From NCBI GenBank assembly GCA_009701715.1, contig WLJO01000003.1:43739-107738 (forward strand): a stretch of 64,000 nt of DNA. The letters run 5' to 3'. Positions within the stretch are counted from its first letter, which is position 1. Each line of letters opens with the position of its first letter. The position numbers and the translations under genes are program-made. The notes under the pieces were generated by a model that did not search any database, was not told where the DNA came from, and saw nothing but the letters and a program-made list of their open reading frames with translations. The DNA comes from Actinomycetota bacterium. Lineage in GTDB: Bacteria; Actinomycetota; Acidimicrobiia; Acidimicrobiales; Ilumatobacteraceae. Shown here piece by piece: positions 15,756 to 24,391 of the stretch.

Positions 15756-18344
15756 CTAGGCGGTAACCGTGGCGCCGAAGAAACCGCGGATCGCGGTGGC
15801 CATCTCCGCACGCACCGACGCGCCCGAGGGCAGGACGTCCACCATCGAGATGGAGGTGTGCAGGTGGCCGCGGCACTGCAGGTGCTTCACCTTCACCCCG
15901 GCCTTGGTGAGTGCCTCGGCATAGGCGTTGCCCTCGTCGCGGAGCGGATCGAACTCGGCGGTGACCACCATGGCGGGCGGCAGGCCGGCGAGGCTCTTCG
16001 CGAGGAGCGGTGATGCCTTCGGGTCGAGGCGCTCCTCCTTCGTGGCGTAGTGATCCCAGAACCAGTCCATGAGGTTCTGGGTGAGGATGAACCCCTCGCC
16101 ATTGCCCGTGTAGGACGGCCACTTCTTGCTGCCGTCGGTGACAGGCGTGAGCAACAACTGGCCGGAGAGTGCCGGACCGGCACTGTCCCGTGCGAGCTGA
16201 CTGACGACTGCGGCGAGGTTGGCCCCAGCGCTCCAACCGGCAACCGCAAGCTTGCCCGGGATTCCGCCGAGTTCGGTGACGTGATCGGCAACCCACTTGA
16301 GCGCAGCAAAGGCGTCGTCTGCGGCCGCCGGGAAACGGTCCTCGGGAGCATGTCGGTAGTTCACCGACACGATGAGGGCATCCGAGCGGTCACAGAGGTC
16401 GCGGACCATCGGGTCGTCCGAGGTTGCACTGCCGAGCACCCAACCACCACCGTGGTAGTACACGACTACCGGGTGCGGTCCCTTGCTCTTCGGGCGGAAC
16501 AGACGGTACTCGAGGGTGTTGCCGGCGGCGCCGGGCAGCGTTCCGTCGGCGATCTCGCCCACCTCGGGGCCAGCGGGCCGTCCGGCGCTCATCATGTCGC
16601 CGAAGGCACGTGCCTCCACGGCAGACATGCTCTCGAAGAGCGGGATCTCCATGGTGGACATCGCCTGGAGCAGCAGTTCAACGTCGGGCATCAACTGCTT
16701 GATCTTCCCGTCGTTCACCGCAGTGCCCTTGGGGCCCTTGCGCTCGAACCCGAGGTAGCCACGGCGGACCACCTCGTCGCAGGTGGTGCGGTACGAACCA
16801 ACACCACCGGCGTACGGCATGAACACGCGCGGCTTGCCGGGCACGTTGGCGCCGACGTACCAGGAGTTCGCCTTGAGCATCAGGGAGATGTCGCCGTAGT
16901 CATTGGTGTGCTGCACCCACGAGTCCTGAGCGGTCTGGGTCGGCTCGATGGTGGTGAAGCCCTCGCCGCGGAGGTTGACGATGCAGTCCGTGATCCAGTC
17001 GACGTGCTGCTCGATCGAGATGATCATGTTGGAGAGCACCGACGGGCTCTGCGGCCCGGTGACCATGAACAGGTTCGGGAAGTCCTTGGCCATGAGGCCG
17101 AGGTACGTGTGGGGACCGGCTTCCCACGCCTTCTTCAGCGTGTTGCCGTTCCTGCCCTCGATGTCCACACTCACCATGGCACCCGTCATCGCGTCGAAGC
17201 CGGTGGCGAACACGATGGCATCGAACTCGAACGACTCGTCCTGGGTGTCGATGCCGGTCTCGGTGATCGTCTTGAGCGAGTTCTTGCGGATGTTGACGAG
17301 GCGCACGTGCTCCAGGTTGTAGGTGGCGTAATAGTTCGTGTCCACGCACAGGCGCTTGGTGCCGATGGGGTACGTCTTCGGGCAGAGGTCCTCGGCCGTC
17401 TCCGGGTTCTTCACGGTGGCGCGGATCTTGTTGCGCACGAACTCGGCGAGGTACTCGTTTGCGATGGGGTTGATCATGTGGTCCGAGAAGCAGCCGAGGA
17501 ACTCGACGAGGCCACTCTTGGCCCACGCTTCTTCGTAGATGCGGTTGCGCTCCTCGTCGCTCACGCTCAACGCGCTCACGGTGGTGGGCGTGTGCTTCAC
17601 ACCGCCAGCGGATTCGCGCTGGGCCTGGCGGAAGCCGTCACGGTCGGACCAGTACTCGTCGAGAACGGTTTCGGGAACGGGTCCGTTGTACGCGGGGATC
17701 GAGAAACTGGGCGTGCGCTGGAACACGGTGAGCGATTTGGCCTGCGACGCAATGATCGGGATGGACTGGATGGCCGACGACCCGGTACCGATGACCGCGA
17801 CGCGCTTGCCGGTGAAGTCCACGCCCTCGTGCGGCCAGCGACTCGTGAGGTAGGTGGCCCCCTTGAAGCGGTTCTTGCCCTCGATGTCTACATCCTTGGG
17901 CACCGACAGCGTGCCGGAGGCCATGACGTAGTACTTGGCCGTGATGGTGTCGCCCGTGGAGGTGTGGATCGTCCAGCGCTCGGTCTTGTCGTCCCACTTG
18001 GCGGACTCCACCTTGGTGGTGAACTCGATGTCCTTGCGGAGGTCGTAGCGCTCTGAGATGTGCTGGGCGTACTTGAGTAGTTCGGGCTGGGGCGAGTACT
18101 TCTCGGTCCACTTCCAGTCCTTCTCGAGCTGGGGGTCGAACGTCATCGAGTACTCGACACTCTGGATATCTACGCGTGCGCCCGGGTAGCGGTTCCAGAA
18201 CCAGGTTCCGCCCACATCTGTGCCGGCCTCAAGCACCTTGACGGAGAAGCCGAGGGGGCGAAGTTTGTAAAGCAGGTACATGCCGGAAAAGCCCGCACCC
18301 ACCACCACGACGTCCAGTTCCCGCTGCGATCCACTGTTCGACAT
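15756..18344 (-). CDS. Baeyer-Villiger-type flavin monooxygenase fused to an HSL-family esterase
   Basis: An 862-residue fusion. Residues 1-555 are a class B flavoprotein monooxygenase close to phenylacetone/cyclohexanone monooxygenases. They contain the FAD motif VVVGAGFSGMY, GGTWFWNRYPGARVD, the NADPH motif VIGTGSSAIQ, the active-site GTKRL near 330 and FATGFDAMTGA. The family fingerprint FxGxxxHxxxWP reads FKGATYLTSRWP (160-171), so its His is Leu166. Residues 565-862 are a hormone-sensitive-lipase-type hydrolase with HGGGW (about 626), nucleophile elbow GWSAG (about 701), an Asp in AEFDPLRDE and a His in RGHLHT. The logical joint job is ketone to ester, then ester to alcohol plus acid. 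Start chosen at ATG 18344 with AGGGG upstream; a longer frame overlaps the next gene. Confidence 0.85.
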   Translation of the reverse strand: MSNSGSQRELDVVVVGAGFSGMYLLYKLRPLGFSVKVLEAGTDVGGTWFWNRYPGARVDIQSVEYSMTFDPQLEKDWKWTEKYSPQPELLKYAQHISERYDLRKDIEFTTKVESAKWDDKTERWTIHTSTGDTITAKYYVMASGTLSVPKDVDIEGKNRFKGATYLTSRWPHEGVDFTGKRVAVIGTGSSAIQSIPIIASQAKSLTVFQRTPSFSIPAYNGPVPETVLDEYWSDRDGFRQAQRESAGGVKHTPTTVSALSVSDEERNRIYEEAWAKSGLVEFLGCFSDHMINPIANEYLAEFVRNKIRATVKNPETAEDLCPKTYPIGTKRLCVDTNYYATYNLEHVRLVNIRKNSLKTITETGIDTQDESFEFDAIVFATGFDAMTGAMVSVDIEGRNGNTLKKAWEAGPHTYLGLMAKDFPNLFMVTGPQSPSVLSNMIISIEQHVDWITDCIVNLRGEGFTTIEPTQTAQDSWVQHTNDYGDISLMLKANSWYVGANVPGKPRVFMPYAGGVGSYRTTCDEVVRRGYLGFERKGPKGTAVNDGKIKQLMPDVELLLQAMSTMEIPLFESMSAVEARAFGDMMSAGRPAGPEVGEIADGTLPGAAGNTLEYRLFRPKSKGPHPVVVYYHGGGWVLGSATSDDPMVRDLCDRSDALIVSVNYRHAPEDRFPAAADDAFAALKWVADHVTELGGIPGKLAVAGWSAGANLAAVVSQLARDSAGPALSGQLLLTPVTDGSKKWPSYTGNGEGFILTQNLMDWFWDHYATKEERLDPKASPLLAKSLAGLPPAMVVTAEFDPLRDEGNAYAEALTKAGVKVKHLQCRGHLHTSISMVDVLPSGASVRAEMATAIRGFFGATVTA

Positions 18345-18474
18345 CCGAAATCCCCTCGTTCCCGGTCGGCCCATCCCGCGGTCGACAACACGAGGATTCT
18401 CGCACAGGGACCCCCGCTCCTTACCAGTCGCCCCCAGAGAACGCCGGCGTCTGGGACGGGATTTTCCGGAGGTG

Positions 18475-19326
18475 TCAGGCGCCGGAAGCCGCCGGGTAGG
18501 TGAGACAGTCGACCGCCCGGTTCTCGAGCGGGTTCTCCTCGGCAGCGAGTTTCCAGCCGATGCAGGGCGGGATCGGGTTCGTCGGGCCGTCGTTGCCGTC
18601 GAAGCCGAGGTTCTTCCAGGTGCCGTAGAACTCGGCGACGGTCTCCTTGCTGAAGATCGCCGGTGCCATGAATGTGCCGGTTGCGCCATTGATGAGCCCG
18701 AAGTGGATGTGAGCTTCCTCGCTTCCCTTGGGCAGGAACATATAGCCGATCACGTCGCCCCTGCTGACGCGATCGCCCTCCTTGACCGCGATGAAGGTGC
18801 GGTAGAAACCGGGCGACGGTTCCTTGACCATCGGTTCGATGCTGTACTCGAAGTCGATGACGGACGTGCCGTCGGTGGCGATGGAGAGATTGATCCCATA
18901 CCGATCGTTCTCCCCGACCACAAGGGTGTCGGTGACCCTGCTCACGATCCCGTCGGCCACTGCGTAGATCGGCGGGTAGTCGGTTGGGCCCGTGCCGCCC
19001 TGGGGCCACTCCTCGAAGCCCGTCCCGAACACGATGTGGGCACCCGGGTGCGGGGACACAGCGTTCTTGCCCTTGAACGGGAAGCCGGAGCGAATGAGCA
19101 CGGTATCCACGGGCAGACGATTGCTCGGGATCTCCCGGAACAAATTGATGCTCGGCAGGCCCTGCGCGGCCGTCGTACCGCTGGTGGACTCGCTGGCGGG
19201 CGCTGCGGTGGTGGTGAGCGCCGCAGGATCGGGCGACGACGTTCCGCACGACGCGAGGGCGATGGCGGCCGTGACGGCGACAACGATCGGGCGGGCGCAA
19301 CGTCGAGCGGTAGGAGCAGCGGGCAC
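18475..19326 (-). CDS. M23/LytM-like peptidase-fold lipoprotein
   Basis: A 283-residue lipoprotein with an Arg-rich n-region, hydrophobic core VVAVTAAIALA and lipobox LASC, then a Ser/Thr/Ala-rich linker. The body has M23 peptidase features: PPIYAVADGIVSRV, GDRVSRGDVIGYM and AHIHFGL, which supplies the HxH metal pair. The other metal site, usually HxxxD, reads HPGAH here, with His in place of Asp, so zinc binding may be altered. Expected place: outer face of the cytoplasmic membrane, acting on or binding peptidoglycan. GTG start is supported by TACAGT six bases upstream. It is followed by the monooxygenase-esterase gene on the same strand, about 130 bases away. Confidence 0.7.
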   Translation of the reverse strand: MPAAPTARRCARPIVVAVTAAIALASCGTSSPDPAALTTTAAPASESTSGTTAAQGLPSINLFREIPSNRLPVDTVLIRSGFPFKGKNAVSPHPGAHIVFGTGFEEWPQGGTGPTDYPPIYAVADGIVSRVTDTLVVGENDRYGINLSIATDGTSVIDFEYSIEPMVKEPSPGFYRTFIAVKEGDRVSRGDVIGYMFLPKGSEEAHIHFGLINGATGTFMAPAIFSKETVAEFYGTWKNLGFDGNDGPTNPIPPCIGWKLAAEENPLENRAVDCLTYPAASGA

Positions 19327-19332
19327 GGCGCC

Positions 19333-19338
19333 ACTGTA
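19333..19338 (-). promoter_or_regulatory. Putative -10 for leaderless lipoprotein mRNA
   Basis: TACAGT on the minus strand, six bases before the GTG at 19326; no Shine-Dalgarno site. Confidence 0.35.
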
Positions 19339-19339
19339 A

Positions 19340-21412
19340 TCAGCGGCGAAGGCCCTGCAGGATCGGCAGCAGGCCGTCCGCTAATCGCATGGCGCCGGCG
19401 TAGGTGACGTGGTCCGTGTCGAGGTACACCAGCTCGCCGTCGACCCATTGCGAGCAGTCGGTGGTGCACAGCAAGGGGATGGGGTCGACGACAATCAGGT
19501 GCTCGGTGGTTGCGGCGACCCTGCGCTCCGTGGCGAGGAGTTCGGCAGTATCTGCTCGTGCAGCCCCCAGACTTTGGTGGGCGTTGGTTGGTCGAACACG
19601 GTCACGCAGAACCGCCAGCAGGGAAGTCTTGCCGAAGGGACTCGTGGAGTAATCCGGCACTGAAGACATGAGGATGACTTGGGTGCCCACTCGGTTGAGG
19701 GCCTCCACCACGTTTCGCAATCCTCGTTCGTACAGGCCAAACGCCTCGGCGCTTGTCTGTGCGCGTCGCCCGTTCTCATCGAAGATGAAGAACCAAGACG
19801 TGTATCCATGCTTTCGACCGCTGAGCCGCCCACCGACATAGCCAGCTAGAACAACGGCGTTCGGTGGATGTGCGAGCAACTTGTTCAGGGTTGATGCTTG
19901 CCATGTTGCGCAGGCCGCTGGATCGGCGCTCGGACCGCTCAGGAAGTTGCACCCGTTTCTGTACAGCAGTTCGAGTTCGAACCCCTGGGGGGCGAAACGA
20001 TCACCGAATGCCTTCGTCACTCCGCGGGCATGCGAATCCCCGACGATGACAACCCGCGGTGCGCTTGCTGCACGAGGGCCAGTCGGGGTGAAGTGCACCT
20101 GAAGGCGTCCGCCATTGGCGGCCACCGTCGGTTCGCCTGCGGGGAGGTCTGGATGTGGACCCATTGAGTAAGCCCGCAGGTTCTGCCTCCACCGTGACTC
20201 GTTTGAGTGCGCTACCTGCCGCGCCACCGAAGACGGCACGATTACGCAAGTCACGATGAGCACAGCCGCCCACACGCCGGTGATGCGCTTGTTCCGCCGG
20301 AACGGCTCCTCCACGAACCGGTGGGAGACCGCTGCAACCACGAGCGCTACGAGTGCAGCGAGGCAGAACGCAAGTCGGTTCTCGCCCCATCGGTAGCGCG
20401 CAAACACGATGAGCGGCCAGTGCCAGAGGTACCAGCCGTAACTCAAGTCGCCGACGCGCACTGCGGGTTGCCACTCAAGGAGGCGACGCAATGGAAGCAG
20501 GTCCCGCCCGAAATTGAGCAGTATCACGGTGGCGGCCACAGGCAGGATCGCAGCGATTCCGGGAAAGGCTGTGTCTTTTCCGTAGACGAACGTCGCGGTG
20601 ATCAGCGCGACGAGGGCTGCGGCCGCGAGCAGTTGACGAACGGCAACGGGAGGGACGACCTGTGCATTTCCTTCGGCGCGCGAACGCTGCGCGGCCCAAG
20701 CGGCGAGGAGCACGCCGGCCGCGAACTCCCAGATGCGGGTGAATGGATTGAAGAACGCGAACTGCTGCGGTTGCCAGATGCCGTGCACGCGCCACTGCCG
20801 GTTGACCATCACGTAGTTGAGGATCAATGAGCAACTTGCAATGACCGTCATTACGGAGAGGAACCACGCTGTCAATGCGGCCCGTCGACGGAAGAGCACC
20901 GCACAGAGCACGAGGAGCAACAGCGGCAGACCGAAGTAGAACTGCTCCTCGACCGAGAGCGACCAGGTGTGCAGGAGCGCGTTGCGCTCGGCTGTTCCTG
21001 CGAAGTAGTTACTCGAGAGGCTGAAAATCCTGAGGTTCGCGAAGAAGGCCGACGTTGCGCGAGCCGTGCTGGTTGTCGAGATGAGCACCTCACCAAACGG
21101 GCCGATAACTGCGGCGAGCAGTACCGTCACCGTCGTCGTGACGGCGAGTGCCGGCAGCAGCCGTCTGGCTCGTCGGGAGAAGAATGCCCACAGGCGCACC
21201 CGCCCGGTCTCCTGGGCTTCACGGAGCAGGAGGCCACCCATGAGGAACCCGGAGAGCACGAAGAACACGTCGACACCGATGTAGCCGCCCGCCACCAGAC
21301 CTGCGTGGTAGAGCACCACGATGAGCACGGCGATGGCGCGGAGTCCTTGAATATCGGGCCGGAACGGGCTCGCCGCTGCTGGTGTGGCCCCACAGTCCTG
21401 CTGCTGGTTCAC
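19340..21412 (-). CDS. Acyltransferase family 3 (OafA/YrhL) membrane protein with SGNH domain
   Basis: A 690-residue integral membrane O-acyltransferase. The N-terminal domain starts with the family motif FRPDIQGLRAIAVLIVVLYH (its His is thought to be catalytic), GVDVFFVLSGFLM and RRARRLLPAL, and continues through about ten membrane helices to residue 400. The C-terminal extracytoplasmic SGNH domain has block I VIVGDSHARG (Ser about 458) and a terminal Asp-x-x-His in YLDTDHVTYAG. Proteins of this layout acetylate or succinylate surface polysaccharides or lipids. GTG start is supported by TAGAGT ending six bases upstream. A second, shorter acyltransferase of the same family lies at 31600-32715. 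Confidence 0.9.
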   Translation of the reverse strand: MNQQQDCGATPAAASPFRPDIQGLRAIAVLIVVLYHAGLVAGGYIGVDVFFVLSGFLMGGLLLREAQETGRVRLWAFFSRRARRLLPALAVTTTVTVLLAAVIGPFGEVLISTTSTARATSAFFANLRIFSLSSNYFAGTAERNALLHTWSLSVEEQFYFGLPLLLLVLCAVLFRRRAALTAWFLSVMTVIASCSLILNYVMVNRQWRVHGIWQPQQFAFFNPFTRIWEFAAGVLLAAWAAQRSRAEGNAQVVPPVAVRQLLAAAALVALITATFVYGKDTAFPGIAAILPVAATVILLNFGRDLLPLRRLLEWQPAVRVGDLSYGWYLWHWPLIVFARYRWGENRLAFCLAALVALVVAAVSHRFVEEPFRRNKRITGVWAAVLIVTCVIVPSSVARQVAHSNESRWRQNLRAYSMGPHPDLPAGEPTVAANGGRLQVHFTPTGPRAASAPRVVIVGDSHARGVTKAFGDRFAPQGFELELLYRNGCNFLSGPSADPAACATWQASTLNKLLAHPPNAVVLAGYVGGRLSGRKHGYTSWFFIFDENGRRAQTSAEAFGLYERGLRNVVEALNRVGTQVILMSSVPDYSTSPFGKTSLLAVLRDRVRPTNAHQSLGAARADTAELLATERRVAATTEHLIVVDPIPLLCTTDCSQWVDGELVYLDTDHVTYAGAMRLADGLLPILQGLRR

Positions 21413-21418
21413 TGCACG

Positions 21419-21424
21419 ACTCTA
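21419..21424 (-). promoter_or_regulatory. Putative -10 for leaderless acyltransferase mRNA
   Basis: TAGAGT on the minus strand, six bases before the GTG at 21412. Confidence 0.35.
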
Positions 21425-21497
21425 CTGAAACAGCGAGATGCGTCGGCGCACCGTGAAGACTCGGTTTCCAGGATGTTCCGTGTGATTGGATCGCGAC

Positions 21498-22541
21498 ATG
21501 ACGCTGGCCACCGAAGAACATCTGCGACTCCTCCCGAAAGTCGAGTTGCACTGTCACGTGGAGGGGGCAAGTCGGGCATCGACGATTGCGGACCTTGCCC
21601 GTCGCCATGGCGTTGCGCTGCCGGCCGACAACCCGGCGGACTTGTACCGGTTCACGGGCCTGAACCAGTTCCTTGCGATCTACGACGTGATCTGCTCCAG
21701 CCTGCGCACGGCAGACGACTTCCGCCGCATTACCTATGAGGCCCTCGAGGACGGTGCGGCGGCAGGGGTTCGCTACCGCGAGATGTTCTTCTCCCCAGGC
21801 TTCGTCATCCGGCTCGGGGTGGACGTGGCGACGGTGTGGGACGGCATGCGTGCGGGTCTGCTGGACGCACGACGGGATCTGGACATCGCGTGCAGGCTCG
21901 TGCTCGACTTCGACAAGCCGAGCGGTGTGGCACACGCCGAGGCAATGGCCGAGTTCGCGGGGGCGCAGGACCGCGACCTGCTGATCGGGATGGGTGCCGA
22001 CTCCGTCGAGCGCGGGATCGACCACCGGGCCTTTGCCGCCGCTTTCGAGTCCGCCGCGCGTCTCGGGCTGCACCGAACGATCCACGCCGGGGAGGATGGG
22101 CCTGTGGACAACATCGCAGCCGCGGTTCATGAGTTGGGCTGCGAACGCATCGACCACGGTTTCCGGCTGCTCGACGATCCGGTGCTCACCGGGGAGATCG
22201 TTGACCGGAGGATCCCCCTCACTGTGTGCCCGACCTCGAACCTGATGATCGCCAACGTGATCGCGGACCTCGCCGAGCACCCGCTCGCGGAACAGCGTCG
22301 ACTTGGCGTGCTCGCCACCGTGAATAGCGACGATCCGGGGATGATGCAGTTCGACATCGCGGACGAGTACGTGGCGGTGGCCGACGCGTTCGGGTACTCC
22401 CTCGAGGAGATGGAGCAGATCAGCCTCGATGGGATCGAGGCATCGTGGGCGCCGGACGAGGAGAAGCGGGCATTGCGAGCACGCTTCGAGCGGGAGTTTG
22501 GCGAACTCCGCGGACGGTTCGGCCTCTCGGCCCGCGTCTAG
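21498..22541 (+). CDS. add: Adenosine deaminase
   Basis: A 347-residue cytosolic purine-salvage enzyme that hydrolytically deaminates (deoxy)adenosine to (deoxy)inosine. The TIM-barrel metal site is complete: HCHVEG near the N-terminus (two His), HAGE (zinc His and catalytic Glu), HGFRLL (His) and NSDDP (Asp-Asp). The start is placed at ATG 21498; an in-frame TTG twelve bases upstream is possible. Adenine deaminase or adenosine-like deaminases share this fold, so exact substrate preference is not certain. It converges with the FAH-family gene, 13 bases away. Confidence 0.9.
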   Translation: MTLATEEHLRLLPKVELHCHVEGASRASTIADLARRHGVALPADNPADLYRFTGLNQFLAIYDVICSSLRTADDFRRITYEALEDGAAAGVRYREMFFSPGFVIRLGVDVATVWDGMRAGLLDARRDLDIACRLVLDFDKPSGVAHAEAMAEFAGAQDRDLLIGMGADSVERGIDHRAFAAAFESAARLGLHRTIHAGEDGPVDNIAAAVHELGCERIDHGFRLLDDPVLTGEIVDRRIPLTVCPTSNLMIANVIADLAEHPLAEQRRLGVLATVNSDDPGMMQFDIADEYVAVADAFGYSLEEMEQISLDGIEASWAPDEEKRALRARFEREFGELRGRFGLSARV

Positions 22542-22554
22542 CTAGCCCCAGGGT

Positions 22555-23397
22555 TCAGCCGGCCGGGGCAATGACGTTGTTGCGGATGGTGCCGATTCCC
22601 TCGATCCACGATTCGACGACGTCTCCTACCTGAAGGAACCGAGGCGGCTTTCGTGCCGCTCCAACGCCTGCTGGCGTGCCCGTGAAAATGACGTCCCCGG
22701 GCAGGAGCGGAAGAACGGCGGAGAGCTGCTCGATCAGCGCGGGGATCGAAAAGATGAGGTCGTTGGTGCGCGAGTGCTGCATCACCTCGCCGTTGACCCG
22801 GCAGCCGAGTTCGAGATTGCCGGGGTCGGTGAACTCGTCGGGCGTGACCAGACAGGGTCCGATGGGCCCGAATCCGCGGAATGACTTGCCGAGGGAGAAC
22901 TGCGCACCCGCGGCGCGCTGGACGGTGCGCTCAGAGAAGTCCTGGCCGACCGCTAGCCCGGCGATGTGGCCCCATGCGTCTGCCGCGCTCGCCCGGTCGG
23001 CGCGATTGCCGATGATCGCAACGAGTTCCACCTCCCAGTCCATCGTGTTCCCCGGACGTTCGACCGGGTCGAATGGACCGGCGAGGCTCGCCGGGAACTT
23101 GGTGAAGGTGGCAGGGATGCGGGGGATCTCCATTCCCGACTCCTCGGCGTGCGCCCGGTAATTGAGTCCGATCGCGAAGACCTGGCGCGGTGCTGGAACC
23201 GGGGATCTGAGCGTGGCCTCATCAATCGGTGTGGCCATCGCTGGGTTGAGCGTGTTCGCGAAGACGCGGAACGCGTCCCACTTCTCGTACAGCGCCTGGG
23301 GGCTGCTCGAGAACCAGCCGTTCGAGGAGCGCTGGACGTCGATGCCCCCTCCGTTCGCGAGGATCGTTGCCCGTCCACCCACGTTTGCCAGCCGCAT
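22555..23397 (-). CDS. Fumarylacetoacetate hydrolase (FAH) family protein
   Basis: A 280-residue enzyme of the FAH superfamily, which hydrolyses or decarboxylates oxo-acids with a Mg2+ or Ca2+ centre. The conserved core is visible: AIGLNYRAHAEESG, the metal-binding region MDWEVELVAIIG (the ExE pair), GHIAGLAVGQDFSERTVQ, FRGFGPIGPCLVT and GDVIFTGTPAGVG. The sequence resembles 2-keto-4-pentenoate hydratase or acylpyruvase relatives from aromatic-acid pathways. GGGAGA precedes the ATG at a good distance. It stands alone, so substrate is open. Confidence 0.9.
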   Translation of the reverse strand: MRLANVGGRATILANGGGIDVQRSSNGWFSSSPQALYEKWDAFRVFANTLNPAMATPIDEATLRSPVPAPRQVFAIGLNYRAHAEESGMEIPRIPATFTKFPASLAGPFDPVERPGNTMDWEVELVAIIGNRADRASAADAWGHIAGLAVGQDFSERTVQRAAGAQFSLGKSFRGFGPIGPCLVTPDEFTDPGNLELGCRVNGEVMQHSRTNDLIFSIPALIEQLSAVLPLLPGDVIFTGTPAGVGAARKPPRFLQVGDVVESWIEGIGTIRNNVIAPAG

Positions 23398-23526
23398 GTC
23401 AGTTCTCCCACGTCGGGGGCAGAGACTTCTATAGGGGATTGGATGTCGTCAAACCAGTCCGGGGATCTGCAACAGATGCCTCGCCGTCAACAACGCAATT
23501 CACCCGATGCTGCCAGCAGGTCGGGA

Positions 23527-24327
23527 TCAGCCCAGTGAAACGGCCGGAACCGCTGGTGGCAGGTCCATCAGTGCACGGGTGTCCTCGAGCGGGGTGGAGG
23601 GCACCCGGATGTAGCCACGCTTGGGGCGATCGAGGTCGACCGAGACGAAGAGGATGAAGATCACGAACAGGGCGGCGACCACGGTGATTCCGATACCCCG
23701 GCCGATCATGCTCAGGTACATGGCGAGCACCGCGAGGGCGACCGCGCTCCCGATGATCTCGAGCAGCAGCACCGGGGTGGGCACGAGGTTCCGGAGCGAC
23801 GCGACTCGGTCCGCGTGAACGTCGAACATCGGGTTGAGCGACTCGACGTACAGTCGGGACGCGTTGCCGATTGGGTCGGCCGCAAGCGCGACACCCGCCT
23901 CGGTCCAGAGTCGGCGCTGGAGCGAGGCGATCAGGGTGCGGGAGGCCTCGAACCGAGCGGATCTGGGTACCTGGTTGGCCAGGGCGATCGCGACGTCTGC
24001 GTAGTCCTTGAGCAGCGCGAGCGAACGGCTGCGGGCAGGCTCGGTGAGGGTCTGTGCACGTAGGTATGTGGTGCCGATGTCGTCGGCCTCCTGAACCACG
24101 AGCAAGCGGCGCTCCTCGAATCGGTCGACGGCCATCGCGAGACCGAACGCCAGCAGCAGGGCGACGAGTCCGAGGAGGGAGCCCTGCACCACCCCGACGG
24201 GGCCCTTCAGAGCTTCGGGGTGCGAGCGCAGGCGCCTGCCGGCCAACAGCCCGAGGAACGACAGGCCACCGATGATCAGGACGAGGAGGCTGAAGAGGAC
24301 CCACGTGTTCAGCCGGAAGAAGATCAT
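23527..24327 (-). CDS. DUF4239 (bestrophin-like) membrane protein
   Basis: A 266-residue integral membrane protein with four predicted helices in two pairs: about 8-30 and 45-66 near the N-terminus, and about 185-205 and 208-228 near the C-terminus. A soluble helical section between them contains RRLLVVQEADDIGTTYLRAQTL. This arrangement and the EADDIGTTYLR segment are typical of the DUF4239 family, sometimes called bestrophin-like. Function unknown; channel activity has not been shown to my knowledge. AAGGG precedes the ATG. It is divergent from the neighbouring CoA-transferase, with 64 bases between start codons. Confidence 0.75.
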   Translation of the reverse strand: MIFFRLNTWVLFSLLVLIIGGLSFLGLLAGRRLRSHPEALKGPVGVVQGSLLGLVALLLAFGLAMAVDRFEERRLLVVQEADDIGTTYLRAQTLTEPARSRSLALLKDYADVAIALANQVPRSARFEASRTLIASLQRRLWTEAGVALAADPIGNASRLYVESLNPMFDVHADRVASLRNLVPTPVLLLEIIGSAVALAVLAMYLSMIGRGIGITVVAALFVIFILFVSVDLDRPKRGYIRVPSTPLEDTRALMDLPPAVPAVSLG

Positions 24328-24379
24328 CCCTTCATTCTGTCGAGTAACGGTCCCTCGGGCGCGGACAACCGAGGTGGCC

Positions 24380-24385
24380 TACCAT
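24380..24385 (+). promoter_or_regulatory. Putative -10 for leaderless CoA-transferase mRNA
   Basis: TACCAT followed by six bases and the ATG at 24392. It decides that start over an in-frame ATG 120 bases upstream. Confidence 0.4.
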
Positions 24386-24391
24386 CGAGTC

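Noticed and set aside
16050..18056. A 668-codon open frame on the plus strand
   Set aside because: It is the antisense shadow of the monooxygenase-esterase gene, His- and Val-rich with no recognisable domain; long antisense frames are expected at this GC content.
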